A DNA stretch of 64,000 nt from Gimesia benthica (GCF_009720525.1 NZ_CP043930.1:4806501-4870500); one strand, 5' to 3'; positions 46,028 through 56,040 are shown, counted from the stretch's first letter. The notes: generated from the sequence alone by a model not told the origin. Translations and numbers: made by a program.

Positions 46028-46137
46028 AGAGTCAGCGGGCGACCAACGGATTATTTGCTTCCCCCCGTAAATGACGATGGTATAATTAGAGAAGTGTCTG
46101 CAAGCCCCTGTTCTATCTCCCATTTCAAGGGAATATC

Positions 46138-46845
46138 ATGTTGAATAAATTCTTCACAAGTTCAATGATCGCTGCGGGTTTTGCGTGTGCGGTCATGCTC
46201 CAGACACAAATCTGCCAGGGGCAGGTGCAGACACTTTCTACCAGTGGTGGCTCACAATCATCACGGGGTGGTAATCAATCTTTTGGAGGATCCACATCCG
46301 GGTTCGGGGGAAGTTCAGGGACAGCACAAACTCCTCTGAACAATCTGCAGACACCGCTCTCATCTGGGATGGGAACGCCACAGAATCTGAATTCTCAGAA
46401 CAGTTTTATTGGCCGCTCTGATGCCGCGCAGAATGCATTTATTGGTCGCGATAATGCCCAGTCAGCAACCGGCGGTGCTCCCGGACAGAATCGAAATTTT
46501 AATCGTGCGACGGGAAGAGGCTCGCAAAACAGTCTGAATCAGCGGAATGCAGGGCAGACAGGGCCCAGGGTACCCGAGTTCCGACCCCAGTTACGAGTCG
46601 CATTTACGGCGCCGGCGATTCCCATGAGTAACGTCTCCTCTTCAATCGGGAATTCCTTCGATCAACTGCGAACCCGAAATGACAAATTGAGTGGTGTTCA
46701 GTTTCAGGTCAACGCCGATCACAGTGTGACACTGCGTGGTGAAGTCGAATCCGCAGGAACTCGGAAACTCGTCGAATTCCTGGCGATGCTCGAGCCGGGG
46801 GTGCGCAAGGTCAACAACGAACTGACTGTTAAAGGTCAGAAGTAA
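46138..46845 (+). CDS. Secreted low-complexity protein with C-terminal BON-like domain
   Basis: 235 residues with a signal peptide (MIAAGFACAVMLQTQICQGQ). Residues about 30-145 are rich in Ser, Gly, Asn and Gln and contain two copies of an N-x-FIGR motif (NSFIGR, NAFIGR). The last 75 residues form a BON-type domain: FQVNADHSVTLRGEVESAGT, KLVEFLAMLEPGVRKVNNEL. BON domains bind phospholipid or envelope surfaces. It closes the type II secretion gene run, 110 bases after the lipoprotein, with AAGGGAATATC as ribosome binding site. Its stop is six bases from the convergent trhP stop. Confidence 0.75.
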   Translation: MLNKFFTSSMIAAGFACAVMLQTQICQGQVQTLSTSGGSQSSRGGNQSFGGSTSGFGGSSGTAQTPLNNLQTPLSSGMGTPQNLNSQNSFIGRSDAAQNAFIGRDNAQSATGGAPGQNRNFNRATGRGSQNSLNQRNAGQTGPRVPEFRPQLRVAFTAPAIPMSNVSSSIGNSFDQLRTRNDKLSGVQFQVNADHSVTLRGEVESAGTRKLVEFLAMLEPGVRKVNNELTVKGQK

Positions 46846-46851
46846 ACGGCT

Positions 46852-48228
46852 CTAGGTGAGTGAAGCCGTCGCTGGTGTCCCAACCGATTTCATGAGCAGT
46901 GCGAACTGTTGATCATGATCGCTCATCGAGCCGGCACTCTCTTGAAGCTGATTCTCTGTGAAGGGAATCTTCACTACGTGTCCACTCCCAGGCGCTACAT
47001 CCACAGATTCTGATTTCTGATTCAGCAGCGACTTCAGTGAGAAGACCGTATTCCCTGCAGGAGTCATCAGCTCGAGTTCATCATTGAGCCCGAACTTATT
47101 TTTGACATCGACAATCAGACCGTCTCCATCACGGTCGATGATATCGCCGACAAACTGTTGCTTATTGGCGACCGAACGACCGTGTTCGTAATTCTGCATG
47201 CTCTCTGATGCATGTCTCTGGAAGAAACCTTCCGTATAGCCGCGATTCGACAGACTGTCGAGCATTTCCATCAGTTCGTAATTGAACTCCACCCCTGCTG
47301 CAGCATCGTCGATGGCTTTACGATAGACCTGTGCGGTGCGGGCTGCATAAAAGAAGGACTTGGTGCGTCCCTCAATTTTCAACGAACTGATGCCCATGTC
47401 GGTAAAGGTCTTCACATGCTGTACAGCGCGGAGATCTTTGGAGTTCATGATGTAGGTACCATGCTCGTCTTCATAGGCGGGCATATACTCTCCCGGTCGT
47501 TGCGGTTCTTCGAGCAGGAATACCTGGTCCACGATTGGCAGCTGTGGTTCACGTGGGGGCGGGGGATTCTTCAATACGATGTCCCCTTCCAGTGTCTGTA
47601 CGGCTTCGTTGACTTTATAGTCCCAGCGACAGGCGTTGGTGCAGTTCCCCTGGTTGGAATCGCGATGATTCATATACCCCGATAGCAGGCAGCGTCCGGA
47701 ATAGGCGATACACAGTGCGCCGTGAACGAAGACTTCGAGTTCCATGTCGGGGCATTCTTCCTGGATCTCTGCCACTTCCTTGATGGACAGTTCTCGCGAC
47801 AGAATGATCCGGGTCAGACCAAACTTCTGCCAGAACTTGACGGTGGCATAGTTGACTGCGTTGGCCTGCACTGAAAGATGGATCGGCACATCGGGCCAGC
47901 GTTCGCGGACCATCATGATCAGTCCCGGATCCGACATGATTAACGCATCGGGCTGCATGTCGATGACGGGTTCCATATTCTTGAGGTAACTGCGGACCTT
48001 GAGATTGTGAGGGGCGATGTTGCTGGCGATGTAGAATTTTTTTCCCAGCTTGTGTGCTTCGGCGACCGCATCCGCCATGACATCCAGTTTATTGAATTCG
48101 TTTTCCCGCACACGCAGGCTGTAACGGGGCTGTCCCGCGTAGACGGCATCGGCCCCGAACGCGTACGCGTACTGCATGGCTTTACGGGTTCCGGCTGGGG
48201 AAAGCAGTTCAGGTTTGGTTACAGACAT
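46852..48228 (-). CDS. trhP: U32-family prephenate-dependent tRNA uridine 5-hydroxylation protein TrhP (YegQ)
   Basis: 458 residues (E. coli YegQ is about 450). It begins with the U32 opening KPELLSPAGTRKAMQYAYAF, contains GADAVYAGQPRYSLRVREN, and has the collagenase-family signature ELEVFVHGALCIAYSGRCLL followed by the Cys-rich SNQGNCTNACRW (metal- or cluster-binding Cys set). A C-terminal beta domain (GLIVDVKNKFGLNDELEL) matches the YegQ branch. The family, once called peptidase U32, makes 5-hydroxyuridine at tRNA wobble positions in E. coli. It starts six bases after the stop of the esterase gene upstream on the same strand. Confidence 0.87.
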   Translation of the reverse strand: MSVTKPELLSPAGTRKAMQYAYAFGADAVYAGQPRYSLRVRENEFNKLDVMADAVAEAHKLGKKFYIASNIAPHNLKVRSYLKNMEPVIDMQPDALIMSDPGLIMMVRERWPDVPIHLSVQANAVNYATVKFWQKFGLTRIILSRELSIKEVAEIQEECPDMELEVFVHGALCIAYSGRCLLSGYMNHRDSNQGNCTNACRWDYKVNEAVQTLEGDIVLKNPPPPREPQLPIVDQVFLLEEPQRPGEYMPAYEDEHGTYIMNSKDLRAVQHVKTFTDMGISSLKIEGRTKSFFYAARTAQVYRKAIDDAAAGVEFNYELMEMLDSLSNRGYTEGFFQRHASESMQNYEHGRSVANKQQFVGDIIDRDGDGLIVDVKNKFGLNDELELMTPAGNTVFSLKSLLNQKSESVDVAPGSGHVVKIPFTENQLQESAGSMSDHDQQFALLMKSVGTPATASLT

Positions 48229-48234
48229 CGAAAA

Positions 48235-49215
48235 TCACACTCTCAAATGGAATATAAAAAGAAAAAAGTCTTCACGCAGGATAGTACTAATCCTGGGGGC
48301 TTTCCATAGGGCCTGGGCAAATTTACTGCCTAAATCCAGATAACCTGCTGAATTATAGTGCCAACGATCCGAATAACCATATCCGTCTGTACTGGTTACC
48401 AGGGCCGCGTGTCCGTCTTTTTTGACGAACGACGCCTGGGCATCACGCACGATTTCACCATACTTCCAGACCTTTCCCTCCGGATTATCTCCGGAATCGG
48501 AAATACGTCCAATCACGACGGGCAGGTCATCTGTCAGCAGAGTTGCGCGTATTAAGTCCATCAGTCGCTTGAGGTTGGCTTCATACTGCTGGGCAATCTC
48601 TTCCGTGTAGGCAGCATCACTTTCTCCCTGCATCCAGACGATTCTAGCCGGCACTAGCGTATCTGGCTCTCCGTCCTGATCGATATCACGTGTCTGTAAG
48701 GCCCGTTTCATGCCTGCCAGAAAGTGGTCATATTGGTTGATTCCCTGCCCTGCACCGGTTCCACTGTTGAAATCTGGATCCCAACAACCGAATTTGCCGG
48801 CAGCATCGATGGCGATTGAGGTGCCACCACGCGAGATCTTGATCAGTGCCACCGGTTCATCGGGAGCCAGTTCCTTAATCTTGCGGGCGAACGTCAGCTC
48901 CACTCCGAATCGATTAGAATATGTATTCGAATTTCCATCCGACTTGAAACCGGCTCCATGACCGGGTTTCAGCGGAGCCCAGATACCGCGGCCATCGACG
49001 GGGACGGCATCTGGTGCCGGGTTCGCGTGAAAGATCATCACACCGGAGACTTGGTCACTCAAGTCTTTCGGCAGATCTTTGACATAGCCATAGCCATCCA
49101 TGTTCGACTGGCCTCCCAGGAAATACACCCGGTAGGTTTTTGCAGTTACCCGATCGATATTCAGCAACAGCAGGGATGAAAACAGTGTCAGCGCGAGACA
49201 GACAGAACGCAGCAT
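48235..49215 (-). CDS. Secreted SGNH/SASA-type carbohydrate esterase
   Basis: 326 residues from ATG 49215, with AAAGGG upstream; a longer frame reaches 49272. The signal peptide is MLRSVCLALTLFSSLLLLNI with cleavage near TAK. Catalytic motifs: YFLGGQSNMDGYG (nucleophile Ser in GQSNM), ALIKISRGGTSIAID (oxyanion Gly/Asn region), IVWMQGESDAAYTEE and DRWHYNSAGYLDLG with the Asp-x-x-His pair. This fits the sialate O-acetylesterase-like SASA family / carbohydrate esterase 6, which removes acetyl groups from polysaccharides. The last residues (FFLFIFHLRV) run into the trhP leader and look unlike the family, so the stop may have drifted downstream. Confidence 0.83.
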   Translation of the reverse strand: MLRSVCLALTLFSSLLLLNIDRVTAKTYRVYFLGGQSNMDGYGYVKDLPKDLSDQVSGVMIFHANPAPDAVPVDGRGIWAPLKPGHGAGFKSDGNSNTYSNRFGVELTFARKIKELAPDEPVALIKISRGGTSIAIDAAGKFGCWDPDFNSGTGAGQGINQYDHFLAGMKRALQTRDIDQDGEPDTLVPARIVWMQGESDAAYTEEIAQQYEANLKRLMDLIRATLLTDDLPVVIGRISDSGDNPEGKVWKYGEIVRDAQASFVKKDGHAALVTSTDGYGYSDRWHYNSAGYLDLGSKFAQALWKAPRISTILREDFFLFIFHLRV

Positions 49216-49374
49216 GGGGAACCCTTTCGCAGCAACCTGAGTAAAAAGAAACCGTACGATTCTGAATGGCACGGTCTTATTATACCGGTTCCCTGAGCGG
49301 ATTCGACCGGTCAGTAGAAAAGAAGCCCGATGATTACCTTGAAAAGCGGTTCGGCTGGTGATGAGTGTGCTGGT

Positions 49375-50832
49375 TTATGCGATGATTTCATCAATGGGGT
49401 GACCGAAATCCATTTCAATACGCTTATGGCCGGGCACTTCCAGCAGGCGGGCGTTCAGGCCAAGCTGTTTCATCAGGGTGGCATGCACGTCGGTCACATA
49501 ATGTGGTTTTTCCACAGCGTGGAAGCCGAGTTCATCCGTTGCCCCGTGTGCAACGCCCCCTTTCAGTCCACCGCCGGCCATCCAGATTGAGAATCCGTAC
49601 GGATGGTGATCGCGGCCATTACTTCCCTGGGATCCGGGGGTCCGTCCGAATTCGGTGGCGAAGACGACGATCGTATCTTTGAGCAGGCCGCGGCGTTTGA
49701 GGTCTTTCAGCAGACCGGCAGCAGGCTGATCAACCTGTTTGGCCAGTTTGGAATGACTTTTCTGGAGGTTGGAGTGCGAATCCCAGGCACCGGCGGCACC
49801 AGGCCCGTGCATGATCTGGATGAATCGAACTCCCTTTTCGACGAACCGACGGGCTGCCAGCAGTTGCATGCCAAACGGTTTGGTCTCCGGGTTGTTGAGT
49901 CCATAGAGATCCTGGGTCTCTTTGGTTTCCTGATCGAAACGAATCACCTCCGGGACAGCGGTCTGCATGCGGAACGCCAGTTCGTAGGATTTCATGCGTG
50001 CCTGTAGCGTAGTATCGTTCGGATACTGTTCGGCACTGAGTTGATTCAACTGGTTGACCAGAGAAAACTCAATCTGCTGTTCCCGGTGAGAAAGATCCAG
50101 TTCCGGCTTGGCATAAGGGAGCGGGTTTTTAGGGTCGACTTTCAGAGGAACGGAATCATAGGCGGGGCCCAGGTAATGACCGTCGCGTACGTCAAAGAAA
50201 CGCGGCCCCATATTAATGAACTGTGGCAGGTTCTGGTTTAGAGTGCCGAGCCCATAGTTGACCCAGGCACCAATGGTAGGTACACGCCCATCGAGCATGT
50301 GACGGCCGGAATGGAACTGCACCTGGGCACCGTGGTTGTCATCGGTCGTCCACATTGAACGCACGATCGAAATATCATCGACGCAGCCGCCGATATGGGG
50401 GAACCAGTCGCTGACTTCGATTCCACTCTCGCCATACTTTTTATAGCCGACCTGCAACGGATAGATTTTATTACGCTGCTGACCATTGGCATCATTGACG
50501 ACAACCACTCGGACTTTTTTCAGCTTTTCCGGGTCCTGGACGTCTTTCCAGGGAGTTTCACTGATCGATTTCCCCTCGTATTTGGTGAGCATCGGCTTGG
50601 GATCGAAGCTCTCCATATGACTGACGCCACCTCGCATGAACAGCCAGATCACACTTTTGGCTTTGGGAGGAAAGTGCGGTTGTCCGGTCGGCGGATGATG
50701 TCCGGAGGCCTGCGCCTCTTCCTGCAGCAGAGAAGCCAGAGAGATCCCAGCCAGTCCGGACCCCAGGCTGCCCATAAAATGACGGCGGGGTAACGGGCTT
50801 TGTGTCTGATCAGTATATGATGGATGATTCAT
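49375..50832 (-). CDS. DUF1501 protein with Tat signal
   Basis: 485 residues. The N-terminus has a twin-arginine signal ([20 protein letters not shown]) followed by the DUF1501 core: [60 protein letters not shown] and [26 protein letters not shown], the latter containing the metal-site-like residues of this alkaline-phosphatase-like fold. It is encoded nine bases after the PSD1 gene on the same strand; this pairing is very common in planctomycetes. The pair is thought to act on polysaccharides or their sulfate groups outside the cytoplasm, but the biochemical role is not established. Confidence 0.92.
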   Translation of the reverse strand: MNHPSYTDQTQSPLPRRHFMGSLGSGLAGISLASLLQEEAQASGHHPPTGQPHFPPKAKSVIWLFMRGGVSHMESFDPKPMLTKYEGKSISETPWKDVQDPEKLKKVRVVVVNDANGQQRNKIYPLQVGYKKYGESGIEVSDWFPHIGGCVDDISIVRSMWTTDDNHGAQVQFHSGRHMLDGRVPTIGAWVNYGLGTLNQNLPQFINMGPRFFDVRDGHYLGPAYDSVPLKVDPKNPLPYAKPELDLSHREQQIEFSLVNQLNQLSAEQYPNDTTLQARMKSYELAFRMQTAVPEVIRFDQETKETQDLYGLNNPETKPFGMQLLAARRFVEKGVRFIQIMHGPGAAGAWDSHSNLQKSHSKLAKQVDQPAAGLLKDLKRRGLLKDTIVVFATEFGRTPGSQGSNGRDHHPYGFSIWMAGGGLKGGVAHGATDELGFHAVEKPHYVTDVHATLMKQLGLNARLLEVPGHKRIEMDFGHPIDEIIA

Positions 50833-50841
50833 GAGGCACCT

Positions 50842-53800
50842 TCAGCGAATGGTGATGAAATCATTATGATTGAGTAAGGCGTGAACCAGGTTTTCGCGGG
50901 AGCGCCAGAGCGGCTCTTTCTGCCCGGAAGTCTTGAGCACGGATTGCATTTCCCCCAGTGCCTGTAGACAGAGTGACTGGGCCTCGGCCGTCGGTTCGAC
51001 ACACAGAATCAGTTCATAGGCTTGCTTGACGAATTCCTCGTCATTGGCTTCGGGAGCCTGTTTTCGTAATCGAGCTGTGATTTTACGTGCCATCTGCAGG
51101 GAAACTTTACTGTTTGCCAGAGCCAGTGCCTGCTGGGGAACAACGCTTTCCTGGCGACGATAACAGGCAAAGATGTCAGCAGCATCAAACATACTCAGGA
51201 ATTTTTCCTGGGAGTCACGAGAGTAAGTGAAGTACAGGCTGCGGCGTTTGCTGTCTGTATTTTTATTGGGATCAATAGTCGGGCCACCCAGCGTCAGATC
51301 CAGTTCTCCGGCCAGGGAGAGCAGGCTGTCACGGATGACTTCCGATTCCATGCGGACAGTATTCCGACGCCAGTAATACGCATTGGCTGAATCGGATTTG
51401 AGTGTCTCTGGGTCGGCATCGCGGGTCGAACTGCTGAGTTGATAAGTATGTGAAGTGACCATCAGGCGATGCAGGTGTTTCATGCTCCAGTTGTGTTCCA
51501 TGAAATCGACTGCCAGCCAGTCCAGCAGATCCTGATGTAGCGGCTGTTTGGAACGCAGGCCGAAGTCGGTTACATCTTCTACCAGTGGCTGACCGAAGTG
51601 CCTCAACCAGATGTGGTTGACGGCCACGCGGGCAGTCAGTGGATTCTGGCGATCAGTGACCCAGCGGGCGAAGGCAGTGCGTCGGCCAGTGCTGGTTGTG
51701 GGGTAAGGCAGTGAACGGGAAGCTTCCGTTTCAGCTGGTCCTTCCAGAGCCTTACGCGAAGCACGAACCCGCGTGTATTTCTCACCTGGTTCCTCAATCG
51801 CTTTCCGGGCTGCCTGCAGTTTGCTGTCGGCGGTCTGAATCTCTTTGTCCAGTTTTTTCTGATCTGCAGCCTTAGTGGTCGCTTGCCGTTTTTCCTGCAG
51901 CTGAACCAGTTTCTCTTCTGCCTGAGCCAGCTCATACTGACGGGCCGCCAGAGCGGCAGCGCGTTTCAATTCGGTCTGTTTCTCTTCGGAGAGATCAGAA
52001 TATGCGGCTTTGTCTGCGGCGAATGCAGCCTTTAGAGAGGCTTTATAAAGTTTTGCCGACTGCAGGGCCGCTGCTGAGGTTCTGGTCCTGGCCTGCGCGA
52101 CTTCCAGGCTCGGTTTGGCTGGTTGTTTACCTTGAATCATTTCTGCATCAGCTGGCAGGGGGATAATCTTGACAGAATCGAATTCCGCGGCAGCATCGAA
52201 TGCCAGCAGATCGATTTTCCCGGCTTCCCGTGCCATTGGTAGCGTATAAGCGATTGCATGTTCGCCATTGAGGGCGATATTGACCAGCTGATCGCGAACT
52301 TTGATCTCCAGCTCATAGTTCTCATTCAGGTTGACTTCGCAGGCGTGGCGACCATCAGAAGGATAGATGGACTTCGCATCTTCTTTATAGCTGACCTGTA
52401 GCTTGGAACCGGGCTGGACCGCACTCAGGTAGATCATCTTTTCACGATCTCCATTAACATCGAATGCGAGACCAACTGACCGCCATTTATCACCACCCGT
52501 AGTTTTAAATTTGAATGTGGCTTGGAAGTCCTCCGGGTGAGTCGTCCTGGATCGCAGGTAAGCGCGACCGTAACCGGTTTTTGTCTGGATCAGTTTACCA
52601 TCCTGATAGGCCCATTGTCCGGGACCGAGTTCCCAGAGTTCCGTATTGGCTTTTGCAAAATCGTCGATCAGAAAGGGTTGGGAGGGAACAGGTGATTTTG
52701 TTTGAGCAACCTGAGACCGGGCTGTCTTTTCCAGTTCCGCCAGTTGCTGTTCCGCTTTCTGATGACTGCTCTGTGCTGCAGCGATTTTCGCGTCAGCGGC
52801 TTTTAACTGGTCTTTGATAACAAATTCCTGCAGGGCAGGATGATGTGCGGTCGCGGGGAGAGAGACCGGTGCAGGCTTATATTCTCGGAACGTGAAAATC
52901 TCCGGTGTTGCAGGCGGCATGGCCTGACTTTCGTCCGGATCTTTTTCGTTACCCCGGACATGCACGTAGGTCTTGGCATCATTGTGTGCATCGAAGATCC
53001 GCGGGAGCCCGTCTTGTTCCAGATCGGTGACTCCCGGAACGGGATCCAGGCGGACCTGATATGGTTCGAAGATGGCCCGCATCTGGTAATAGTCGTGATG
53101 CGTCAGAGGGTCATACTTGTGATCATGACACTTGGCGCAGTTCATGGTTAGTCCCAGAAACGCTTTCGATGTATGTTCGAGGGTGCTGTCCAGCCAGGTC
53201 GTGCGGTTAAACAGGTAATAGTGCCGTGCGAGGAAGCCGGTCGCCCGCAGTGCATCGTGATCGGTCGGCTTGAGTTCGTCTGCCGCCAGCATGTCCTGCA
53301 CCATCTCGGCGTAACTGCTGTCGTTATTCAGTGATTCAATTATCCAGTCCCGCCAGTGCCAGATATGCTTTTGGCTGTAACGTAACTGTTTTCCCAGACC
53401 GTACCAGTCAGTATAGCGCCAGATATCCATCCAGTGTCTGCCCCAGCGCTCTCCGTATTGGGGACTGGCCAGCAGGCGATCGACGGCTTTTTCATAGGCT
53501 TTGGGATCGGTGTCGTTTATGAATTGAGCGATCTCTTCCGGTGAAGGTGGCAGGCCGATCAGATCCAGATAGACACGTCTGAGTAAAATTCGCCTGGAAA
53601 CCGGAGCGACCGGGGTCAGATTCTGAGTCTGTTGTTTTGCCCCCAGGAGGGCATCAATCGGATTCGAATGATTTCCTGCAGGTAGTTTAGATTTGACGGG
53701 AGGCTGGAAGGCCCAGTGGTCTTCCGGACGTCCGGGTATGGTCTCGACCGGCGACTCTGCCCCCTGCTCAATCCAGGTTTTGATGAGTTCGATCTGCTTA

Positions 53801-54135
53801 GTTGAGAGACGTGCACCTTCCTCGGGCGGAGGCATCTGTTCGTCTCCCTCTGCCATGATCCGGTAGAGCAGCAGGCTGTCATCTGGTTTGCCGGGAACGA
53901 GGGCCGCTCCGCTGTCACCGCCGTTGAGCATCAGCTCGCGGGTTTCGACGCGCAACTCGGCTTCCTGCTTCAGCGCACTGTGGCAGGCATAGCATTTTTC
54001 GGTCAGCAGTGGTTTGATCTGTTTCAGGTAGTCAACTTTCTCCGCAGCCTGTAAAGCAGGCGTTGAGACAGTGATCAGGGTTAAAAATCCCAGAACTGAA
54101 ACGACACGAACAGGTTCAGGCAATCGTATTTTCAT
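50842..54135 (-). CDS. PSCyt1-PSCyt2-PSD1 planctomycete cytochrome-domain protein
   Basis: 1097 residues with a signal peptide (VVSVLGFLTLITVSTPALQA). PSCyt1 holds a haem-binding CYACHS (CxxCH) near residue 50. PSCyt2 (DUF1549) holds RRVYLDLIGLPPSPEEIAQF and a second CxxCH in LTMNCAKCHDHKYDPLTHHD. A LamG/DUF1080-like beta domain (WELGPGQWAYQDGKLIQTK, FKFKTTGGDKWRSVGLAFDV) and two long coiled coils are inserted in the middle. PSD1 (DUF1553) closes: RTAFARWVTDRQNPLTARVA, NHIWLRHFGQPLVEDVTDFG and QALALANSKVSLQMARKI. It is probably a periplasmic multi-domain redox/carbohydrate-binding protein working with the downstream DUF1501 protein. Confidence 0.92.
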   Translation of the reverse strand: MKIRLPEPVRVVSVLGFLTLITVSTPALQAAEKVDYLKQIKPLLTEKCYACHSALKQEAELRVETRELMLNGGDSGAALVPGKPDDSLLLYRIMAEGDEQMPPPEEGARLSTKQIELIKTWIEQGAESPVETIPGRPEDHWAFQPPVKSKLPAGNHSNPIDALLGAKQQTQNLTPVAPVSRRILLRRVYLDLIGLPPSPEEIAQFINDTDPKAYEKAVDRLLASPQYGERWGRHWMDIWRYTDWYGLGKQLRYSQKHIWHWRDWIIESLNNDSSYAEMVQDMLAADELKPTDHDALRATGFLARHYYLFNRTTWLDSTLEHTSKAFLGLTMNCAKCHDHKYDPLTHHDYYQMRAIFEPYQVRLDPVPGVTDLEQDGLPRIFDAHNDAKTYVHVRGNEKDPDESQAMPPATPEIFTFREYKPAPVSLPATAHHPALQEFVIKDQLKAADAKIAAAQSSHQKAEQQLAELEKTARSQVAQTKSPVPSQPFLIDDFAKANTELWELGPGQWAYQDGKLIQTKTGYGRAYLRSRTTHPEDFQATFKFKTTGGDKWRSVGLAFDVNGDREKMIYLSAVQPGSKLQVSYKEDAKSIYPSDGRHACEVNLNENYELEIKVRDQLVNIALNGEHAIAYTLPMAREAGKIDLLAFDAAAEFDSVKIIPLPADAEMIQGKQPAKPSLEVAQARTRTSAAALQSAKLYKASLKAAFAADKAAYSDLSEEKQTELKRAAALAARQYELAQAEEKLVQLQEKRQATTKAADQKKLDKEIQTADSKLQAARKAIEEPGEKYTRVRASRKALEGPAETEASRSLPYPTTSTGRRTAFARWVTDRQNPLTARVAVNHIWLRHFGQPLVEDVTDFGLRSKQPLHQDLLDWLAVDFMEHNWSMKHLHRLMVTSHTYQLSSSTRDADPETLKSDSANAYYWRRNTVRMESEVIRDSLLSLAGELDLTLGGPTIDPNKNTDSKRRSLYFTYSRDSQEKFLSMFDAADIFACYRRQESVVPQQALALANSKVSLQMARKITARLRKQAPEANDEEFVKQAYELILCVEPTAEAQSLCLQALGEMQSVLKTSGQKEPLWRSRENLVHALLNHNDFITIR

Positions 54136-54576
54136 ACATTAATATGTACCAAGGAATCGGGAGGTGAGTAAGTCCTTACTTTTGATTTTTATATATTATA
54201 TATATTTTTCTTTGTATATTTTATACAAAATAGAGCCAGTCGCAGTGATAATCGGCAAACACAGTGGCCCTTTCCCATCTAGCGACAACTCAGCCAGGTG
54301 GGAATAGAGGTAGCAGGTCCTAAGTATCAGTCCCTAAACAGCCTTGCAGTCCGCATTCAGCACGTCTACTATTGCGGAACACTAACGATTCTGAATTGCC
54401 GGGAATACAACACATTTCCACCGAGACAGTGCTCAAATCGGGTTCTGTTTGCAGGTTTTAGTGATCCCTGGCGGCTCAACATGCGTTGTGCTCAAGGAAG
54501 TCAATTCGATCAATAACGGGGTCTGCTTTTCTGTGTCAGACTCCAGCACCAGTGAATAATGATAAGGAATTCGATC
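54136..54576. promoter_or_regulatory. A+T-rich divergent region with inverted repeat, before PSD1 and smpB-side genes
   Basis: 441 bases between divergent genes. 54181-54230 is almost pure A+T. Within it TTTGTATA (54211-54218) and TATACAAA (54222-54229) form a perfect inverted repeat with a 3-base spacer, about 80 bases from the PSD1 start, a plausible operator/promoter area. The remaining part toward 54576 shows nothing I can call; short frames there lack ribosome binding sites. Confidence 0.4.
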
Positions 54577-55326
54577 ATGGCCGATGATTCCACGATGGGT
54601 GAGGAACTGAAACCGGGAGCCGGGCAGCACAAAGATGATGTCCCCGACCGTATCTATCTGATTTCCTACCCCAAGATTGTGTTTCTCTATCCAACCCTGA
54701 TCGTCTCAATCGCTGCTGCGATTTTTATGACCTTTGCTGGGGAATCAGCGTATGTAGGCGGTAAATCGGAACATACGGCTGAAGTCATGGCCTTGATCTT
54801 TCTGGGTGTCTTTGGCTTTAATCTGACAGTACTGGCGTTTGACTTTCCCCGCACCACGTCGTTGACTCTGTTCTTCCTCGGCGTGGCTCTGTTTATGGGG
54901 GCCTGGATGATCCTGCGGTTTAACCCGGAAATTGTCCCCGCACTGTCGAATTTCCTGAAAAGTCTGCGTCCCTGGGCCAATTCTCAGATGTACTGGATGT
55001 TCTCTGGGATTCTGGGGCTGATCTTCATCTGCGTGGGCATCTATGTTCGCTTTGACTATTGGGAAGTTCGTGGTAATGAACTGCTGCATCATCATGGATT
55101 CTTGAGCGACCTCGAACGATTCTCGGCTCCTAACCTGAAGATTGACAAGGAAATCAGCGATATCTTTGAATATCTCCTGCTGCGTTCCGGTCGACTGGTA
55201 CTGCATCCTCGGAATGAGCCACGGGCCATTGTGCTGGATAATGTTCCCTTCATTTCTAAAAAGGAAAAGCAGATTACCCGGATGTTGGGGGCCCTGCAGG
55301 TTCAGCTGCGACCGGACAGCAATTAA
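54577..55326 (+). CDS. Integral membrane protein of unknown function with C-terminal PH-like domain
   Basis: 249 residues from ATG 54577, with AAGGA ten bases upstream. Four hydrophobic segments: IVFLYPTLIVSIAAAIFMTF, VMALIFLGVFGFNLTVLAF, TLFFLGVALFMGAWMILRF and MYWMFSGILGLIFICVGIYV. The C-terminal 85 residues (YWEVRGNELLHHHGFLSDLE, LVLHPRNEPRAIVLDNVPFI) resemble small bacterial PH-type domains but I do not assign a family. It precedes smpB by 159 bases; any functional link is unclear. Confidence 0.68.
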   Translation: MADDSTMGEELKPGAGQHKDDVPDRIYLISYPKIVFLYPTLIVSIAAAIFMTFAGESAYVGGKSEHTAEVMALIFLGVFGFNLTVLAFDFPRTTSLTLFFLGVALFMGAWMILRFNPEIVPALSNFLKSLRPWANSQMYWMFSGILGLIFICVGIYVRFDYWEVRGNELLHHHGFLSDLERFSAPNLKIDKEISDIFEYLLLRSGRLVLHPRNEPRAIVLDNVPFISKKEKQITRMLGALQVQLRPDSN

Positions 55327-55485
55327 GTCATTTGCTGCTGAACCAGATCACACGTTTGTGTGTCGATACCAGACGCGCGTGTGATTTCAAGCTGATTGAA
55401 ATCAGTTCATTCTCGGTTAATATGTACGTCTTTAGAGTAAGCATCGTTCGCCCGATTATCCGGGTGACTTCAGGAGATTCTGGCA

Positions 55486-55980
55486 ATGGGTAAAAAGGGA
55501 AAGAAGAAAGCTTCGAAAGAAGATCCCAATTCGCGTACCGTCTGCCAGAATCGTAAGGCCCGCCACAATTACGAGATTCTGGATACACTCGATTGCGGGA
55601 TCATGCTGGCGGGGAGCGAAGTCAAAAGCATCCGCGCGAACAAAATCTCCATCGAAGAGGCGTTTGCCCGCGTGCAGGATGGGGAAGTCTGGCTCTTTAA
55701 CTGTGATATCGCGCTGTATCCGCAGGCGAACACAATGAATCATCAGACCCGGCGTCCCCGGAAGCTGCTGATGAAGAAAGCCGAGATCCGCAAATTTGCT
55801 GAGCGGTCTGAGAACTCAAGTCTGACGCTGATTCCATTGACCGTTTATTTCACCCGTGGCCTGGTGAAGGTGAAGCTGGGAATCGCCAAGGGGCGTAAAC
55901 TGCACGACAAGCGAGAGAAGCTCAAGAAAGATTCCGCTCGCATGGATATTCAACGTGCGATGCGCGCCCGCAATAACTAA
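55486..55980 (+). CDS. smpB: SsrA-binding protein SmpB
   Basis: 164 residues. It binds tmRNA and delivers it to stalled ribosomes in trans-translation. All conserved blocks are present: NRKARHNYEILDTLDCGIML, LAGSEVKSIRANKISIEEAF, NTMNHQTRRPRKLLMKKAEI, LTLIPLTVYFTRGLVKVKLG and the basic C-terminal tail IAKGRKLHDKREKLKKDSAR. The N-terminus is rich in Lys, as usual. CAGGAGATTCTGGCA precedes the ATG. The tmRNA gene (ssrA) was not seen in this window. A strong terminator follows. Confidence 0.97.
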   Translation: MGKKGKKKASKEDPNSRTVCQNRKARHNYEILDTLDCGIMLAGSEVKSIRANKISIEEAFARVQDGEVWLFNCDIALYPQANTMNHQTRRPRKLLMKKAEIRKFAERSENSSLTLIPLTVYFTRGLVKVKLGIAKGRKLHDKREKLKKDSARMDIQRAMRARNN

Positions 55981-56012
55981 AAAAGCCCCGGGGTGGTTTC
56001 CCCAGGGCTTTT
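55981..56012. terminator. Bidirectional intrinsic terminator between smpB and the TIGR03009 gene
   Basis: AAAAGCCC (55981-55988) pairs with GGGCTTTT (56005-56012), and CGGGG with CCCC strengthens the inner stem. A runs on the left and T runs on the right let it work for both convergent genes. It lies one base past the smpB stop. Confidence 0.85.
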
Positions 56013-56040
56013 CTACGAGTTATTTATGTTCTTACCCGGC

